From NCBI GenBank assembly GCA_902806595.1, contig CADCXC010000035.1, positions 744,001-808,000 on the forward strand: 64,000 nt of DNA, in the 5' to 3' direction. Positions 12,301 through 26,017 of the stretch are shown here, in pieces; positions within the stretch are counted from its first letter, which is position 1; every line of letters starts with the position of its first letter. The stretch is from Pyrenopolyporus hunteri (lineage: Eukaryota; Ascomycota; Sordariomycetes; Xylariales; Hypoxylaceae). The notes below the pieces were generated by a model. The model saw only the letters and a program-made list of their open reading frames with translations, ran no database searches and was not told where the DNA came from. Both the position numbers and the translations under genes were made by a program.

Positions 12301-15300
12301 TACCACATAGTAGTACGTATTGTAGGGAATTGGGAGGATTTGATCAAGGAGGCATTTAGGGTGTTGTTCGGTCAGTATACCTTGGGTGAAATGGTTATCC
12401 TAAAAAGAGCGTCACTTAGCGTACCTAGGTAGTTAGACCAATGCATTGCACAATACGTTCAGTGGGAATAACTAATATCGCCGCAGACTTAACGACGCAT
12501 ATATTGTAAATCATACGTTTTAAGAAACGAAATGTATAATAATATAGTACCCAAACCCGAATATTGGCATTCATCTGAGCGGAGAGGAATTTCATCGCCC
12601 AAAAGACGTTAAGATGCAAATACATGAAGTAATAACTAGAGGTGGAAAAACTCCGCCAAGTTTGACCATACTAGCACCGCAGTTCGCCTAATCGAAGCCT
12701 TTCCCACACTATTCATTTGTTTGCTCTTTAATCCACTTCCCGCAAAGCATAACCGAGGCTGATTATAAACGATGCATTTAACAGACATCAAATCCAAGTT
12801 TTAGGCTGAACTTGCTGCAGGTTTAATACCTCAGGTAGTTTGCGGCGTTGCTTGAACCAATTCGCGGTTACTTTAATGAGATGTGAGCTAAAAGAAAAAA
12901 AAAAAGCCTCTTGCTGTGCCTATTGGAATACCTTCTATATCCATCAGACCTTAAGAACTCACTATTAGCGACTAAAGCAGTATGAAACTCTATCAGGGCA
13001 ACCATGGCTGTGGGTTGCTTGCCTGTTACGGAACGTTGCAGCTCTGATCCAACATGTTCAGGGGACCTGGGTATTTCTCGAACCGCCCATCAAAGGTAAT
13101 GTTTCTACATAGGTAGGTAGGTAGTAAAAGGATTTGGTCATAGACATGCCTTAAATTGCAAATGATATTGGCTCGCAGGATTTACTCCATTCCTGATCGC
13201 GACTAAGCAGCTTTTGATACCTACCTACCCAGGTAAGTAACTGGACTTCGGGCAAATGACAACGTGGAAGCTCGCTAAAAGAAAACGGGTTTGGGTTAAC
13301 TTAGCGCCAAGTTTCGTTAATCGAGATATATGGAAATGAGCTCGGCTGTTCCTTTTAACCCATTAGATCCTTGGTAGATCCTAGCCAAAAATTTATAAAA
13401 GTCGTGCCATCCATATTGCCGTATTAAAAGGTCATCGGATGCGCCGTCGTACTTGCGTCACTAGGTCCTATGCACCAACCATACCTGTATTCAACTCCTA
13501 AGCAATTGAAGTTCAGCGTATTATAAAAGTTGGTTCACATTAGCTGCCTAGCAGCTGGAGTGCCTTGGATAACGTCGGCCTGAGTCCTTCTAACTTTCTT
13601 ACAAATAGAGCAGCATCGTACTGCTTCGTCATACTAAGGTAACCAAATGTTCGTTATGGAAGAAAATTCAATGGAGGATGAAGCCTCTTCTCTGGGAAAC
13701 GGCCTAATCTCAAGACTATATGTAGGTATATTAAGGTACTACGTAGAGGCCTTGCACATTCGCACCATATTTAGCGCGTTCCCTCACTGGTTGGTCCATT
13801 AATCCCTGGAAGATAATGGCCGAACCTCTTCTTTATACGGTTATCGATTCCAGTACTGGGAACCCATGAGTGTCTCTTGCCTGAGAAAGCACGCGACATA
13901 TGTCAACCCAACAGGCCCCGGATTATGTAAGATAAAGTACCTTTAAGTCTTTCTTATAGCAAAAGTTCTTATCAAAGCGACATCGATGAATTATCCCTTC
14001 TCTACACGATGCTCTCGTGGTTACAATTTCGCCCCCCCCCTTTTTCCATGCTGTGTCAATATCGAGGGTGTGAGTGGAACAGGATCAACAGTTCAACACC
14101 TACTAACAGCATAATTACCATGCTGCTTAATTGCCTGAAGCTATCCGTACTTACCTCCTATTATACCCGGAATCTAATAGTAGAATCATAGCGGTGCTAG
14201 AGTTTGAGTTAGGGCTCGCACCAAGATTAGTGCTGATGTTGAGAGTAACCCCTGGAATCGACTTAGACTCCATAAGTTCGTCGCCATATATAGGTATATA
14301 TGTACCTAGGTAATCTTCACTATTATCATCTACGCCCAACGAACTCTTAACTTCACTATATCATATAATTGACATTCCCTTGATTACCAATCCTAGAGTA
14401 TACCTCAATCGGCGTTGTCATATGGGGCTTTGATCGAATGGGAATGATAATCTAGCCTGGTTGCGGATTTGCCTGATTACCTCGATGGCCAGCAGCGTCT
14501 GAGACTTTCCGTCGACGGGGGCGAATACGTGATCATCGAGAACGTTTGGCCATAGATTCACCTATGGTAGTAGGTATGTGCTGTTCTATGTACTTCACCA
14601 TGCAGCGTAGAACAAGGCCCTGGCGTAGAAACTAGTCGGATGACCGCAGGATAGCTGCCACGTATCTCGGTCTCCAGGCCGCACGTCAATAGCACCAAAG
14701 CGGTTGGGCTCGTTCCTCACGGGTACGGTAGCACGGGGCCAATCCAGACCGCATTTCTGACAGGATGCAATCAGGCGGGCCGCGGGCGCCAAGTACAGGA
14801 TTGGAATCCCTTTGGACCGACTGCTGCACTGGACCGCGCTGGAATCACAAGTGAGCACACCGACAATTTGGCCTTGCAGATAGACCAGAGAGGACCTAAG
14901 CCAGATGGACCCGAACTACCGGGCTTGGTGGGAGCAGCGCATATGCATATATATTAGGCTCTACTGAGCCTTGTGCATACCATGCAGTAACCCTGACCAA
15001 GACACGAAAGGACTGATTGGACATCGAACGCTTCAAGCCAATCAGGGGGCCCTACGCTATGCTCACGTGACTGAATATGCATGCAGCGAGCCGCTCCCGC
15101 AAATTGGAACCCCGTTTTTTCTACCGACTAGTCGACTCTAGCGAGGTGTTTGTCGACCCCGAGGGTGCCGTCGACTACGTACATAGTATATAGCACAATA
15201 GGTACTATGTATGGTGGGTAAGTCGCGTTCGAAGAGTAGAGTTTCTCCCCATTAAACCTTCTCCCAAACCTCGTATCCTTCCTAGTACAAGGTATATACA

Positions 15301-17200
15301 TGAGTAGCCCCCATCCGGCGTTGTCATTGGATGGAACCTTGACCGGGTTCTTCAACACCTAGGTACTTTGTGGCTGGTCCCCAAAAGAATAGAGGTACAT
15401 GCCTAACCTGACGTATACATGGACAGCCGAACAACTAAACGTACCTACCTACGTAGAGAGTCTTCGAAAATCAGACTCTCAAGTTCACAACATTATTACG
15501 ACAATCTATCATTTCATACGGGTTACAATAGAATATTGGCCTATTCTTTTAGTTTATTTTTTTAGATCCATGTAGATACCTACTATCAATTCCAACTCGC
15601 CCCCCCTGTCTTATCTTTGTCGTTACGCAGAACGAGTAACCCCTCATCTTCTCAAGTAGCATAAAGCAAGCAAGGGGGGACCCATCATCAGAATAGGTTT
15701 TTCTTCCAGGTAGGGTTCTAGCAGGGAAGACCCCTTCTGCTGGCATTGTCATGCTATACCTATCTCTGATTACTATCGTCTCAACCCAATTTTCCCCTGC
15801 AATACAATGGCGCCGATGCCAGCTGTTCCGTACGTAAACGCGAGTCAGTTGACTGCCTCTCGCCTACTAAACCATCAAGTACCCATTTCCCCTCGAAGGG
15901 TCGCCTCTAGGTCCTATTGGCTGCTGACCGGTATGGCCGAAATCACCTGGCATATCATTGCGAAAGCCAAACGAGCCGGGATAACCCAATAACGCAGGGG
16001 ACGATGCAGATAATCCGTCAACATACGCTAACTTTCGTGTAGATATATGAACTACCGGGGAAATAGGCGCTTTGCACCGTCCATGGAACTAGGTATTGCA
16101 TCGTACTTCGGTCCAGCGCCCCCCTTCTCACTCGTGTACCCAGGTACCTACTCACCCATGTATGTGTGCGTTGTATTATATTATATTATAATTGTAATAT
16201 AGTATAGTATATCATTGTTGATGCTGACGTTCTCCCAACTGGATGCCAGGGACGTGTGCCATGGCTATGGCGTGCCCACGAAAGCCGTGGTTCTAGGCTG
16301 CTGATCGATGGACTCTTATGAAACCCAACCCTGACGAGCGTCACATCGCCGGCACCCTGAAGAACCCATACAACACCACTACGGAGTTTACCGTTTGGCA
16401 TCCCTCACGAAAGAGACCTCCTCTACTAGTCTACGTGATCTCGATCTATGCCACCGCCCTGAGCAGGGAACACTATGCCTTAGAGTGGCGTTCATAGTGC
16501 CACGGCGAATGGTAAGTCTAGGCGGGAGTACCCACACCGCGGCAATACTGCGTACAGGGACGCAGGGAATACGTGGTGAGTCCAAACCATACACATATTC
16601 CAGTACGAAGATACATCACATATTCATTGGCTAGAAATCAGAATGAGCGCCTACGGCGGGCAATGGGCTAGGCATGTGGAAATGCTCAGCAAACTCGGTG
16701 GAGTGCTGGTCAACCTAGACCTCCTCACGGAGGTCTCGAATCTTGGGACCAGTCCGGGAAAAAGGATTCGGTATTGTATTGTAGAATACATAGTAAGCGA
16801 CTACGAAAGGGGTGTGCTCGTTATTGGCAACCACCTTTAGATTTTGAAGCTAGAGGTAATCCAGGATCTAGACTTTCCCCAATGTACACTAGCTAAAGGC
16901 CTATATTCGCATGTAGATACATATACCTAGAAGGCCCGTGGGATCTTGCGAGTGACACAGATGTGCGCGCGTGTGGTGTATGTGTGTGTGTGTGATGGGA
17001 AGAGAAGCCGACTAAAAGCGCATCGTGGGCGGGAGGGCGGTTGGCGTTTGGTCACGCGAAGCCGCAGCACTACCAAATAGCCATGCTTCCCTCTCGTGAC
17101 CCGGATCTTTCATATATTAAGAATGAACCTGAAGCGGTATAGAAGCCGCAGGTCGTCCCGCGTATGCGGACAAGCTGTTGTATAGATACGACGCGCCTGT
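12301..17200. other. Gene-free, AT-richer region
   Basis: Composition becomes richer in A and T and open frames rarely exceed 60 codons. No transposase, reverse transcriptase or other domain could be recognised in any frame. It may be diverged transposon remains, but nothing in the sequence proves it. Confidence 0.45.
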
Positions 17201-17279
17201 AACATGCCTGTATCAATAATCATGATTATGACGACGGCGATGCCAACGCAATGCTACGCACCAAGCGGCATAGGGAAGC

Positions 17280-18510
17280 AGCGGTGAAATTTCATCTGAA
17301 TACTTAGGTAGGTAGGTATTATGTATGTACATAGGTAAATATTTATTTACAACTGGCCATGCCTTATGCCCCGGACCTGCATCGAATGCCCGGGCAGGCA
17401 AAATCATGGGAGCGTAATAACTAAACCTATTGTACTCAATACTACATGCCAAGAGTGCCATCGCATCGCATCGCATCGCGTCCAGAAGAGCTAGGTAGGC
17501 AGGTAGTTAGCCGAGATCCCATACGTTCCCATGGATCTCGCAGCTTCTAAAGATTCCATAGCTTCTACGCCTCCAGCTGGGCCATAACCGTACATACCTA
17601 CATATAGTAGCGTAGCTACCCTACCTACTTAGGTTGTAGGTATACATACCATAGGCATCACGTATGCGCGTACCTACCTAGGTAATACTAACTCACACAC
17701 GCCTAGGTCCATACATACGTACCTAGGCAGGTACTACACGTAATAGGCATCGATCTCTCGGGTTCGCATCATTAGGTACATGCAGATCTCGTTAAAACCG
17801 CCTCACCTTTCCAAACGCGACGTCGACGGCCAGGGCTATCAGACTACATGTACAAGTACATAAACCTTCCATCTTGTCCTACACGGCGCCTATACCTACC
17901 TAGGTATGTTTACCAGGCAGGTACCTACGTACGTAAGTCCCAGGCGGGTTTGCACATACACTTAGGTACCTACTCACCACCTAGGTACGCATGTTGGGAA
18001 CCAATATATGTAGGTACCTATACAGGTAGGTATGTAGGTAAGGTACCTACATGTAGGTATGGATATTTTTGGTAGACACCTCCTACCTACGTGCCCATAT
18101 ACCAGGTATGTGAGAGGTAAGCAGGAAGCTTCGCCGCAGCAGGGAAATTACCTGGTATTGTACCTACCTCTCGACCTAATTATACACCTACATGTTGGAG
18201 ATCTCTAATGCATAGCGCCTGCCTCTACCTCAAATCTGACACGTATGTACTTGTCTCTGTCTATGGGATTTGGTATCACGTACTTTAGCTCTTGCCTACC
18301 TCCCAATATAGGCGTGAATATGGGCGGAAGGCAAGGTCGGTCTCGTACGTACCTACCTAAGGTAGCAGTAACTAGCGACTAACTCAGGCGTCGCCTGCCG
18401 AAGGCATTACCTAGCGTATTATCCGATACAATACCTATATCGTACCTAGGAGGACCTAGTTAGCAGTTACACACCTAAAATATACCTGGGTAGGTGCGTT
18501 GGACGCCAGA
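17280..18510. repeat. Dense field of TAGGTA/TACCTA motifs
   Basis: Several dozen copies of GGTA, TAGGTA, TACCTA and the palindromes CCTAGG and TACCTAGGTA occur on both strands, often directly adjoining. Units are not a strict tandem array. The same motif recurs in smaller patches between other genes (near 27040-27300, 28085-28145, 32875-33180, 45965-46025, 50500-50545, 57650-57675, 58265-58320 and 63030-63260) and is nearly absent from the coding exons. Confidence 0.75.
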
Positions 18511-21067
18511 TAGGCAACCAGGAACCTTCTGTGCCAAACTGGGTAACATCAGTCCGGAGAACTGTCACGTTCATTGCTTTTTCATCTTCAACCACCATAA
18601 GCGCCATATACGACGGTAAGCAGTTCCAAATACGCCACGTTCGCCCCAAACCCGGATATGAAAGAAGGAAGCAAAGGTTTCATTATCATCTCGCGTGTTT
18701 CTACCCCGTGTCTCCCATCCCTTGCTGCCGGGGCGGCAAGAATTCCTACGACTGGTTCCCAAGGATTCCAACTCGGCGGGAGTACCAGACTTGGCCATAT
18801 ATAATATAGTATTATGTGGCATTGCGTGGTATTGCGTGGTATTGTTATACCCATTGCCTCGTGCATTTTACCCGACATGCAGGCTGACCACATACATACC
18901 TACATACATACATCCAATACACGGGAAATCCAGCCAGACAGGCCAGCCAGACAGGCCAGCCAGCCAGCCAAGCGCCGGTCGATGCCCAAGGCGCATCACA
19001 CTCACACGCTCACGCACACACACATATACACACACGCACACACAAACGACCCGGACCCTCGTACAGCGGCTACTATTACTGCCGCCTCCATAGTATCAAT
19101 TGGCCGGGTTAAAGTACTTGTACTTCCAACTTTTTGGCCGTTTGCTCCTGTCACAAGGAACTAGGACGCGTAGGACGCATGGAAGTCCAATGAGCTGATG
19201 CCATCCATGTTCTTTTCCTCTCAGTTCACCCCACTCTTATCGCGGACGCACTTCCACTTTCTTCACCTTGCAGACGCCCGTGACGCCGTACATGCTGCCT
19301 CTCTGCGTCTTCTTGCCCCAAACCAGCTGCGCATTGGCATGTCCGGACCTCGCGGACACGCCAACTTAAGAAAGCAGACCCAGATTCGTTCCTACTTTGG
19401 CACTTTTGCCCATGCTACACCACACTATTTCAGAAGCTAAGAGGCTAAGAGGCTACGAGGCAAAGGAGGATACGGGTCATGCTACAGCGGCAAGCTCTAC
19501 ATATGCACTTCCTCTTGTGACTGTGGTCCGCTGCGAAGAGTGCAGGTCCACTTGCATAGCCACACCAGAAAAACAAACCGCCTAAGCTTCTTAGCCTACC
19601 AAAAGAAAAAAAAAAAGAAGAAGAAGAAGAAGAAGCGCTGCTGGAAATCATGACTCATCCGATCGCATGAAGTACGCCGTTGGGATGGCATAGGGTCGTA
19701 CCACGCATCCTACCCGTGAAACCCCAAAAGAACCATTGAATGCACCAGCGGGAGGCACTGTCCGAAGCGCGCCCGTCAGGGGGCGAGGGAGATCCATCTG
19801 AACCATGCAAGGCGTGGGAATTATATATGTATGCATGTACGACTGACAAGGGAACCAACTCCACGATTCCCGTAGCCCATCGGCTCCAGTTTTTTCATTG
19901 CTTTTCATGGTTGCAATAATTGAGCCTGCCGCTACGTGCCGTGGTATCCTTCCCGTACCATTTCTTCTCGATTTGCCCGTTTTGGCGTTTACCGTATCAC
20001 ACCTATAGCAAATTAACGCGGATGATACTAAGGCGGTGAAGCCGTGACTCGAGTCCTATGAGGTGCGAAATGAAGAGAAAAGCAAAGCAAGATAAAAAAA
20101 CATTGTATGTTATGGGAGGAGCCTACGGAAGTAACTCAGTAACCGGACATACCCATCTCTGTTGGGGGTACACGGTAATTTTATCATTGGACGCACACTA
20201 GGCGTGGCTCTAAGACGCCGCTCGTTGAGTCTGCCAATAGAAATCACTCCAGGAAACAGAAAAGAAAAAAAGTTGCCGGAATGTCGGCGACAACTACGCG
20301 AGAGGTTCGCGATATGTCGCCGACAACACATACTTTAACCCTGAGGGCACACCGGGCTACAATATAGAGGATAAAGCTCGAGGTATTCGAAGCCCCAAGC
20401 ACCGGCGTTTACCGGGCAATCCGATCCCCAGGAGTGAAGAGTGAAGAGCGAAGAGCCGACGGGCAGAAACTAATCCCCGAAGTATCCAAACAGAAGAAGA
20501 CGACGATATGGCCGAGGTCAATAGGTCACACTTCAAGTAAGTTAACCGCCCCGTTCCATCCGAATTTAATTCGCTGCCTGCATGTCCTTCCTTTCCCGTG
20601 CTGGCATGTTTCCCTCTGCATTTCGGGCTGAGATCATCGCTCTCCATTTGGAGGCCGTAGTTCGCTACCCCTGTGCGTGGATATTGAACCCCAGCTCGTC
20701 ACGATGTAGAGATATAAGGCAGCAGGGAAAACGACTACATACCTACGTACTTCGGTCTACCAACCCCAGCTTATTCCCCCCTGCTTCGTCCCCTGTGAGG
20801 ATAAGGGGAAACGGCGGACAAGGCTCTGTTTGGGATCCATGCTCTCGTTTACCCCCCTGGCGTCTCCTTATACTTCACCCTGGGCCCCTAAACCAGGTAT
20901 CTAGGGATCGTTCGGCTGGTCTCCCATCTAGCCATGCCCTTCTCATGCCAAAAGTTTGCGCGCACGATCGACCCTGTGGATCTATCGATGCGGCACGGCG
21001 CGGCACAGATACTATTCCTATGACATAAGACGGTGAAGAAGTTGAGCTAATCACGGCCTGTCTGCAG
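18511..21067. other. Gene-free region before the methyltransferase
   Basis: Contains CCAG-type repeats near 18935-18970, a CA-rich stretch near 19000-19045, a GAA run near 19610-19636 and a short GAGTGAA repeat near 20430-20455. An open frame of 148 codons at 20582-21028 (+) has no recognisable domain. The missing first exon of the methyltransferase probably lies near the right end. Confidence 0.45.
18995..19050. repeat. CA-rich microsatellite
   Basis: Interrupted CA/CACG dinucleotide run on the plus strand. Non-coding. Confidence 0.7.
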
Positions 21068-22195
21068 CGAGGAGGCGTCGACATACGACTCCAAACATAG
21101 CAAACTCAACGAACGCCTAGCTGAAGAGATTCAGGCGCGATTAGATTGGATCGGCCTCGATTGGGTTAGTAGCGACGATGACGGCCACGACGATGGCAAC
21201 GAGAACAGGGCGTCCGGAGCTGCCCAATCTAAAAGGGAGGTGAGATTGCTCGATTATGCTTGCGGCACGGGCTCGATGACGAGAGTGAGTTACCCCCCGT
21301 CGTGACGATGTTCCCTCCCTAGCCTCCCGTCCTTCCCGCTCTTCCCGTCGCACCTCGAATATGACGACTATTGGGGTCAACCTTCTAAGTACTCCCTCCC
21401 AATAGGCTCTCGCTCCTTATACGACGCAATGTGTCGGTATCGATATATCGGAGAATATGGTCGCAGTATACAACTCACGTGCTGAGAACCAGGTACGTAC
21501 AGTATCAAGGCATTACGTATTTCCTATCCTATTCCGACGTATCTAGGCACACTCTACGGCACCCCCTATATAGCGCCACCTAGGTTAACAATCAGTCAAT
21601 AATCTTCATACCCGTGTCTTCTTTTAACTGTTACATATATATATATATCTACATATATATATATATCCCCAAACCCCTTCCTTCCTTCGCCGTAGGAGAA
21701 TTATGGACAGGGTCTCGGTGTGGTCAGCTCAATCGAAGGGACGTAACTAAAAGGTTTTCGCAGGGTCTATCTCACGATGAGATGCATGCGGTAGTGGGAG
21801 ATCTCGCAGCGGCAGATGGGCCGCAGCCGTCAGATCTCTTGGCGGACTCGCGCTTCTTCGGCTTCGATGTGGCCACTGTCGGGGGTGGGCTCCACCACTT
21901 CGCGGACCCGGAGCTGGCCGCCGCTCGTCTAGTTGAACGACTACGCCCCGGTGGCGTTTTACTCGTCTGGGACTTCTTACCGCACGGGCCTCACCATGGA
22001 CTCCACGGACACGGTGTCATGCACCATGGCCTTTCTGAAGAACGGGTCCGGAAGATGTTCGAAAGTGCCGGCGCCGGAAAGGGCTTCTCGCTCGAGGTAC
22101 TTGGCTCTGGCGTCATGCCCGGTCACTATGCACACGAGGGTGAGGAGCTCATGAAGAGGCAGGTGTTTTTAGCTAGAGGGGAGAAAGTTGCGTAG
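21068..22195 (+). CDS. Class I SAM-dependent methyltransferase (5' end unresolved)
   Basis: Three exons are clear: 21068-21284, 21406-21492 and 21764-22195. They join in frame through GTGAGT...ATAG and GTACGT...GCAG introns of 121 and 271 bp. The protein shows SAM-binding motif I (LLDYACGTGSMTR), then CVGIDISENMV with the acidic residue typical of motif II, then GGLHHFADP and the motif RPGGVLLVWDF. This matches a widespread fungal small-molecule (type 11/UbiE-like) methyltransferase group. The substrate is unknown. A His/Gly-rich loop follows. No in-frame ATG precedes motif I in the first visible exon, which is preceded by a CTAAT branch-like site and a CTGCAG acceptor, so an upstream exon is needed. 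One phase-compatible choice is ATG at 20934 with a weak GTTTGC donor at 20954, giving MPFSCQN. The second intron contains a TA dinucleotide run. Confidence 0.75.
21634..21667. repeat. TA dinucleotide microsatellite inside an intron
   Basis: Two runs of AT/TA separated by CTAC, within the second recognised intron of the methyltransferase gene. Confidence 0.8.
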
Positions 22196-24238
22196 CTACC
22201 TACCTAGGTACGCGATGCTTATAAACACTGAAAACTAGATTGGGTGCTTAGGTAGAGATATATGGAGATGATGCATACTCTAACATTTTACTATCGGTGT
22301 TTTGTATATAATCTCAAATACGTGTGAATCAAGTTAGCGTTGCGCGGGAAATTCAATGGTTCGCCTCTTTAGGTCTTTAGGTGCAAGCTCCACGACTTTA
22401 GATCTGTACATATTATACAACAACTGATGTAATCGTCAGTTTGGAAGTTTTATCTAATGCGATATCTTGTGTGTCGACATACTTCTCATATCTACACTTC
22501 CCTACACTAAGGGCATGTGGATGCGTCCACGCCTCGTTCTTTCGCGCTACCAGCAGTTTTCCAGACGTCAAAATTGACAGCTCCCCTTTTCTAATACCGT
22601 CCTCCCTCCGTATTGGCGGTTACCTCCTAGGTCCCTCTAATACGCTACTTGCGATCCCCAGGGAAGTGGTGCTGATCAGAGGACACATCGATAACGAGCG
22701 TAGTCCCGGCACCTAAGTTAACCGGAGGGACGAACAACACCATCACTAGAAACGCTACATTGGATACTTTGGCCATTATTATACTATCGTAGCTACTTAT
22801 ATATCGGTATCCTAGTGCGTAAGACAGCTCGGCTTATCATGCTATGCGAGATATCATCAGTGCCGTTCGCGTATATCGACGTCTACTTCCATCCGTACCT
22901 GTCGAATAGCAGTCAGCTCAGCTCTCGGACACACACGTATGGCGACTCAAGAATCGCTTCAGCGGATATTGATAACGAGGTTAACGTAACATCATCGTAC
23001 GACCAACAGTCCCGATCGCTCGAAGTCCGAGGACGTCGTTTATCCGCCAGCTGAGGGACGAGGCCTAGTCGGCCCGTCTCGTTTACGTAGAGAAGGAAAC
23101 TTAAATTATAGGCCACGGCAGGTGTAGACTCTCAGTTAAAGATTTCTATTTTTGAAAGGTCTGGTCTTTCCGCGAGGGCTTGAAATACGGGGATTATACT
23201 GCTAGGTAGTTAACGCAATCGCCGTATGGGGCTCCGTTCGATACACTCGGTGAATCGCGTGAGAGTTCACAGGAATTTATCCCCGTCTCCATCTTCATAC
23301 ATACTCGTTTCACCAAGTGAGCTTTTTCTACGTACGTACACAGCTATCTCCCTACTCACATAGGACTCGCGCCGCGTCGCTAACGATGAGTTTCTCGTGT
23401 GACGGGTTAATCCCCCTTCGCTTCCTTCCAACCGTGCGTAAAGTGGTTAGGGGTTAATGTTAGCCGATCACCTAGGTATAGGGACTGATAGGTACCCCTT
23501 ATTACGATTCGATGGTCAAACATAGGACATAATAATATACAGCCCAAGTCATCAGATGGACAGCGACCCCGGTCGTTGCGGACCGAGCCCCTGGCCAGAA
23601 CAGGCGAATATTTGGTCTCAACGTGTTGAGATCGGAACTAGACCCGTGGATTTTAGCTTGTTATCAGTCCCAGACGTAGTTTGCCAGCATATTAACCTCG
23701 CTAGTCGATTTCCGTTGGCGCTAGGAAACGGAATTATCACAATAGTAAGCCTACGGCCGACTTAAGTAGATAGGGGCCGTTACTGTGGGGGATCGGGGTA
23801 TATTTTTCAATGAACTATAAGGTCATGGTGCGGATAAGTGAGTCAGGACATCCTTTATACCGAAGGCGTAAGGCTCGTAGAAAATATTGCTCGAGTGACC
23901 ATAGATACGTGATTTTCTAGGCCGAAGGCTCAGCTCCGAGGCACTTCTTTCAATCTGCAATCACGAAAGGCTTACCTAGATACGTATGGTGAAGGACAGC
24001 GAGAACTAGCTCTAGAATCCGGATTTATATCTACTTCCTTCTTCGAGTAAATGCTAAGATGGCAAGAATAGAGCAAGCGGTGGTTGTAGAGCCGGAGACT
24101 CGACATAGGAAAACTCCGGGGGGGCCTTCAGCCGAGAGTCATTAAATCATTAGCTTTGAATATTAGTTCATAAGTCTACCATGAATCCATACCATCTACC
24201 TCGTGTTGACTCATTACCGGTGTATCCCTCCGTTTGTC
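22196..24238. other. Convergent intergenic region
   Basis: Lies between the 3' ends of the methyltransferase (+) and the F-box gene (-). No supported gene. Open frames of 60-90 codons show no domain and no plausible splicing partners. Confidence 0.5.
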
Positions 24239-26017
24239 CTAAATATCCAAGACCACGCGCCCTCGCTCCCGCCTCTGTAGCTCGGTCCGACGAGCGTCCC
24301 AAACACAGTTATTGTCTACGCCCATGTTTTCCAGGACCACCAGCTCGCCCGTATCCGCGTCCCTCTCGAGCACGAAACACCTCTCGGCATAAATCCCACG
24401 CCTGTTTTGTTCTCGCCACGCCGAACCGAGCCGGCGAATCATAACCGGTTTCCATCCACCGACGTTGACTGTGATGCTCTGCCACGGTCGGCCTTTCTTA
24501 CCGCGCACAAGCGCCGACACTATCTTTATAGCACTTTCGAAATCCGGATCAGTACCGTTAGGGACGGTGTCGAAAGGGCGAAGAACTGTCTGGGTGTGCA
24601 AACTGAGAGTTTCCAGGCGACGGAAATCGCATAACGTGCGGAGGAACAAGGAGGACTCGTAGGGGGCTAGGTCCATATCTAGCTCGAGCGTGTGGAGTTT
24701 GGCGAGTTTGCGGGAGAGAAGGGCGAGATCCTCGGTTCGCATTGTGGGACAGCGCCGGCTCTCATTGCCGAATCCCTCGTGGTCGCGAAAACTTAGGACG
24801 CGTAGGGTGTCAGCATGGCGAAGCAATCCATGTACAGGGAAGAGACCTGTATGGCAGGTAAATCTGATTTCATGGAGCGCCCAAATCTGTTGGATCATCC
24901 CATACAAGAGTTCTGTTGTTTCCTGACGTTGGTCTGGGAGATGCGTGCTGGAGTCCTCGCACCGTAATGTTCGGAGTTGATGGAACTCCGAAAGGGGTAC
25001 AGAACTAAGGAATCGGAACATGGGCACATCAACAAGGGCTAGATGCCGTAGCCTTGAGAAATCCCAATGCTTTCGGACTGCATCTTCATCATGGTTCCAG
25101 TCATATGACTGAAGTAATAGCTCTTTGAAAGCCGGTAAGCGTTCGTCCCCCCTGAACGAGAATTTGGTTCCTTGGCCACGGTCATTATAATGGAAAGTTT
25201 CTACCCCTGGCGCCTCGAGAAGCAGCCGCTTCAACGACTCGAGGCGAGTTGTGAGCGGCGGCGTAGGACTCGTTACTTTCAAAGAAACAAGGTTTCCCGC
25301 AGGGATATCTAGAATGTAAGCGTCGTGGGAGTCGCTATCAAAGTCCTTTAAAGGGAGGTTTTCAACGTATAATCTGATCTTTGCGGCCTTAACGAGGCGC
25401 GTACTTAGCATATCAGATGGCGTCGAGAAGGAAAAGCGGGAATGGGGATGACACCCAACATAACGCCATCTGCCAATATTAGCGCCCCGAGTTCACATGC
25501 CGAAAAAGGGAATATACCTCAAGGATGAGAGTCGCTGTACTCTTTTCAGTAGCCTCCTAGCATTTGCCAGGTCTAGATCACTGTTCACTTTGACATGCCT
25601 CGTAAATGAATACAGATACTTAAAAAATCGGGGGAGTTGCGTCTCAGCCTTAGGATCAATAATACGCTCGTTAAGGCAGATCGTGTCAAACCGAATAGGC
25701 GTGGCAACAGCCTCCAATCGTTTTGAAAGTAAACGAGCGCTAGCTAGTGCCCGATGGTCAATGTCTCGTAACTATCAATGATCAGTATCAGGAAGGAACT
25801 CATGGGGGAGTATCGCAGGGTATAAGAGCTATGATACCTGTTCGAATATAAGGACTAGCACTTCCGTGCTAAGATCACTAAGGCGCGGTGCATGGGCACG
25901 GTTATGAGTAGTAATTTCTGTTACCGTGAGCCCATGGTCATGATTATCACTCCCATTAGGCCTCGTGGTATCTAGGTAAATTTGAGATGTCATATGTAGG
26001 ACACTTGTTCGAGTCAT
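24239..26017 (-). CDS. F-box protein with leucine-rich C-terminal region
   Basis: Exons 26017-25838, 25771-25518 and 25469-24239 join through introns of 66 and 48 bp (GTATCA...ATAG and GTATAT...GCAG) to give 554 residues. An F-box lies at about residues 43-85 (RLSDLSTEVLVLIFEQ at the end of exon 1, continuing LRDIDHRALASARLLSK in exon 2), so intron 1 splits the F-box. The rest has spaced leucines (RLRHLALVDVP, HTLELDMDL, RLETLSLHTQ) like irregular LRRs in fungal F-box proteins. The expected role is substrate recognition in an SCF ubiquitin ligase, with Skp1 as partner. The target is unknown. The 48-bp second intron is near the lower size limit for fungi. Chosen start: first ATG before the F-box (MTRTSVLHM). 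Confidence 0.85.

Noticed and set aside
20582..21028. 148-codon plus-strand frame before the methyltransferase
   Set aside because: No domain, and it does not join in phase to the methyltransferase exon.
24181..26017. A biosynthetic or defence cluster around the methyltransferase and F-box genes
   Set aside because: No polyketide synthase, NRPS, P450, transporter, NLR or toxin-like gene is nearby.
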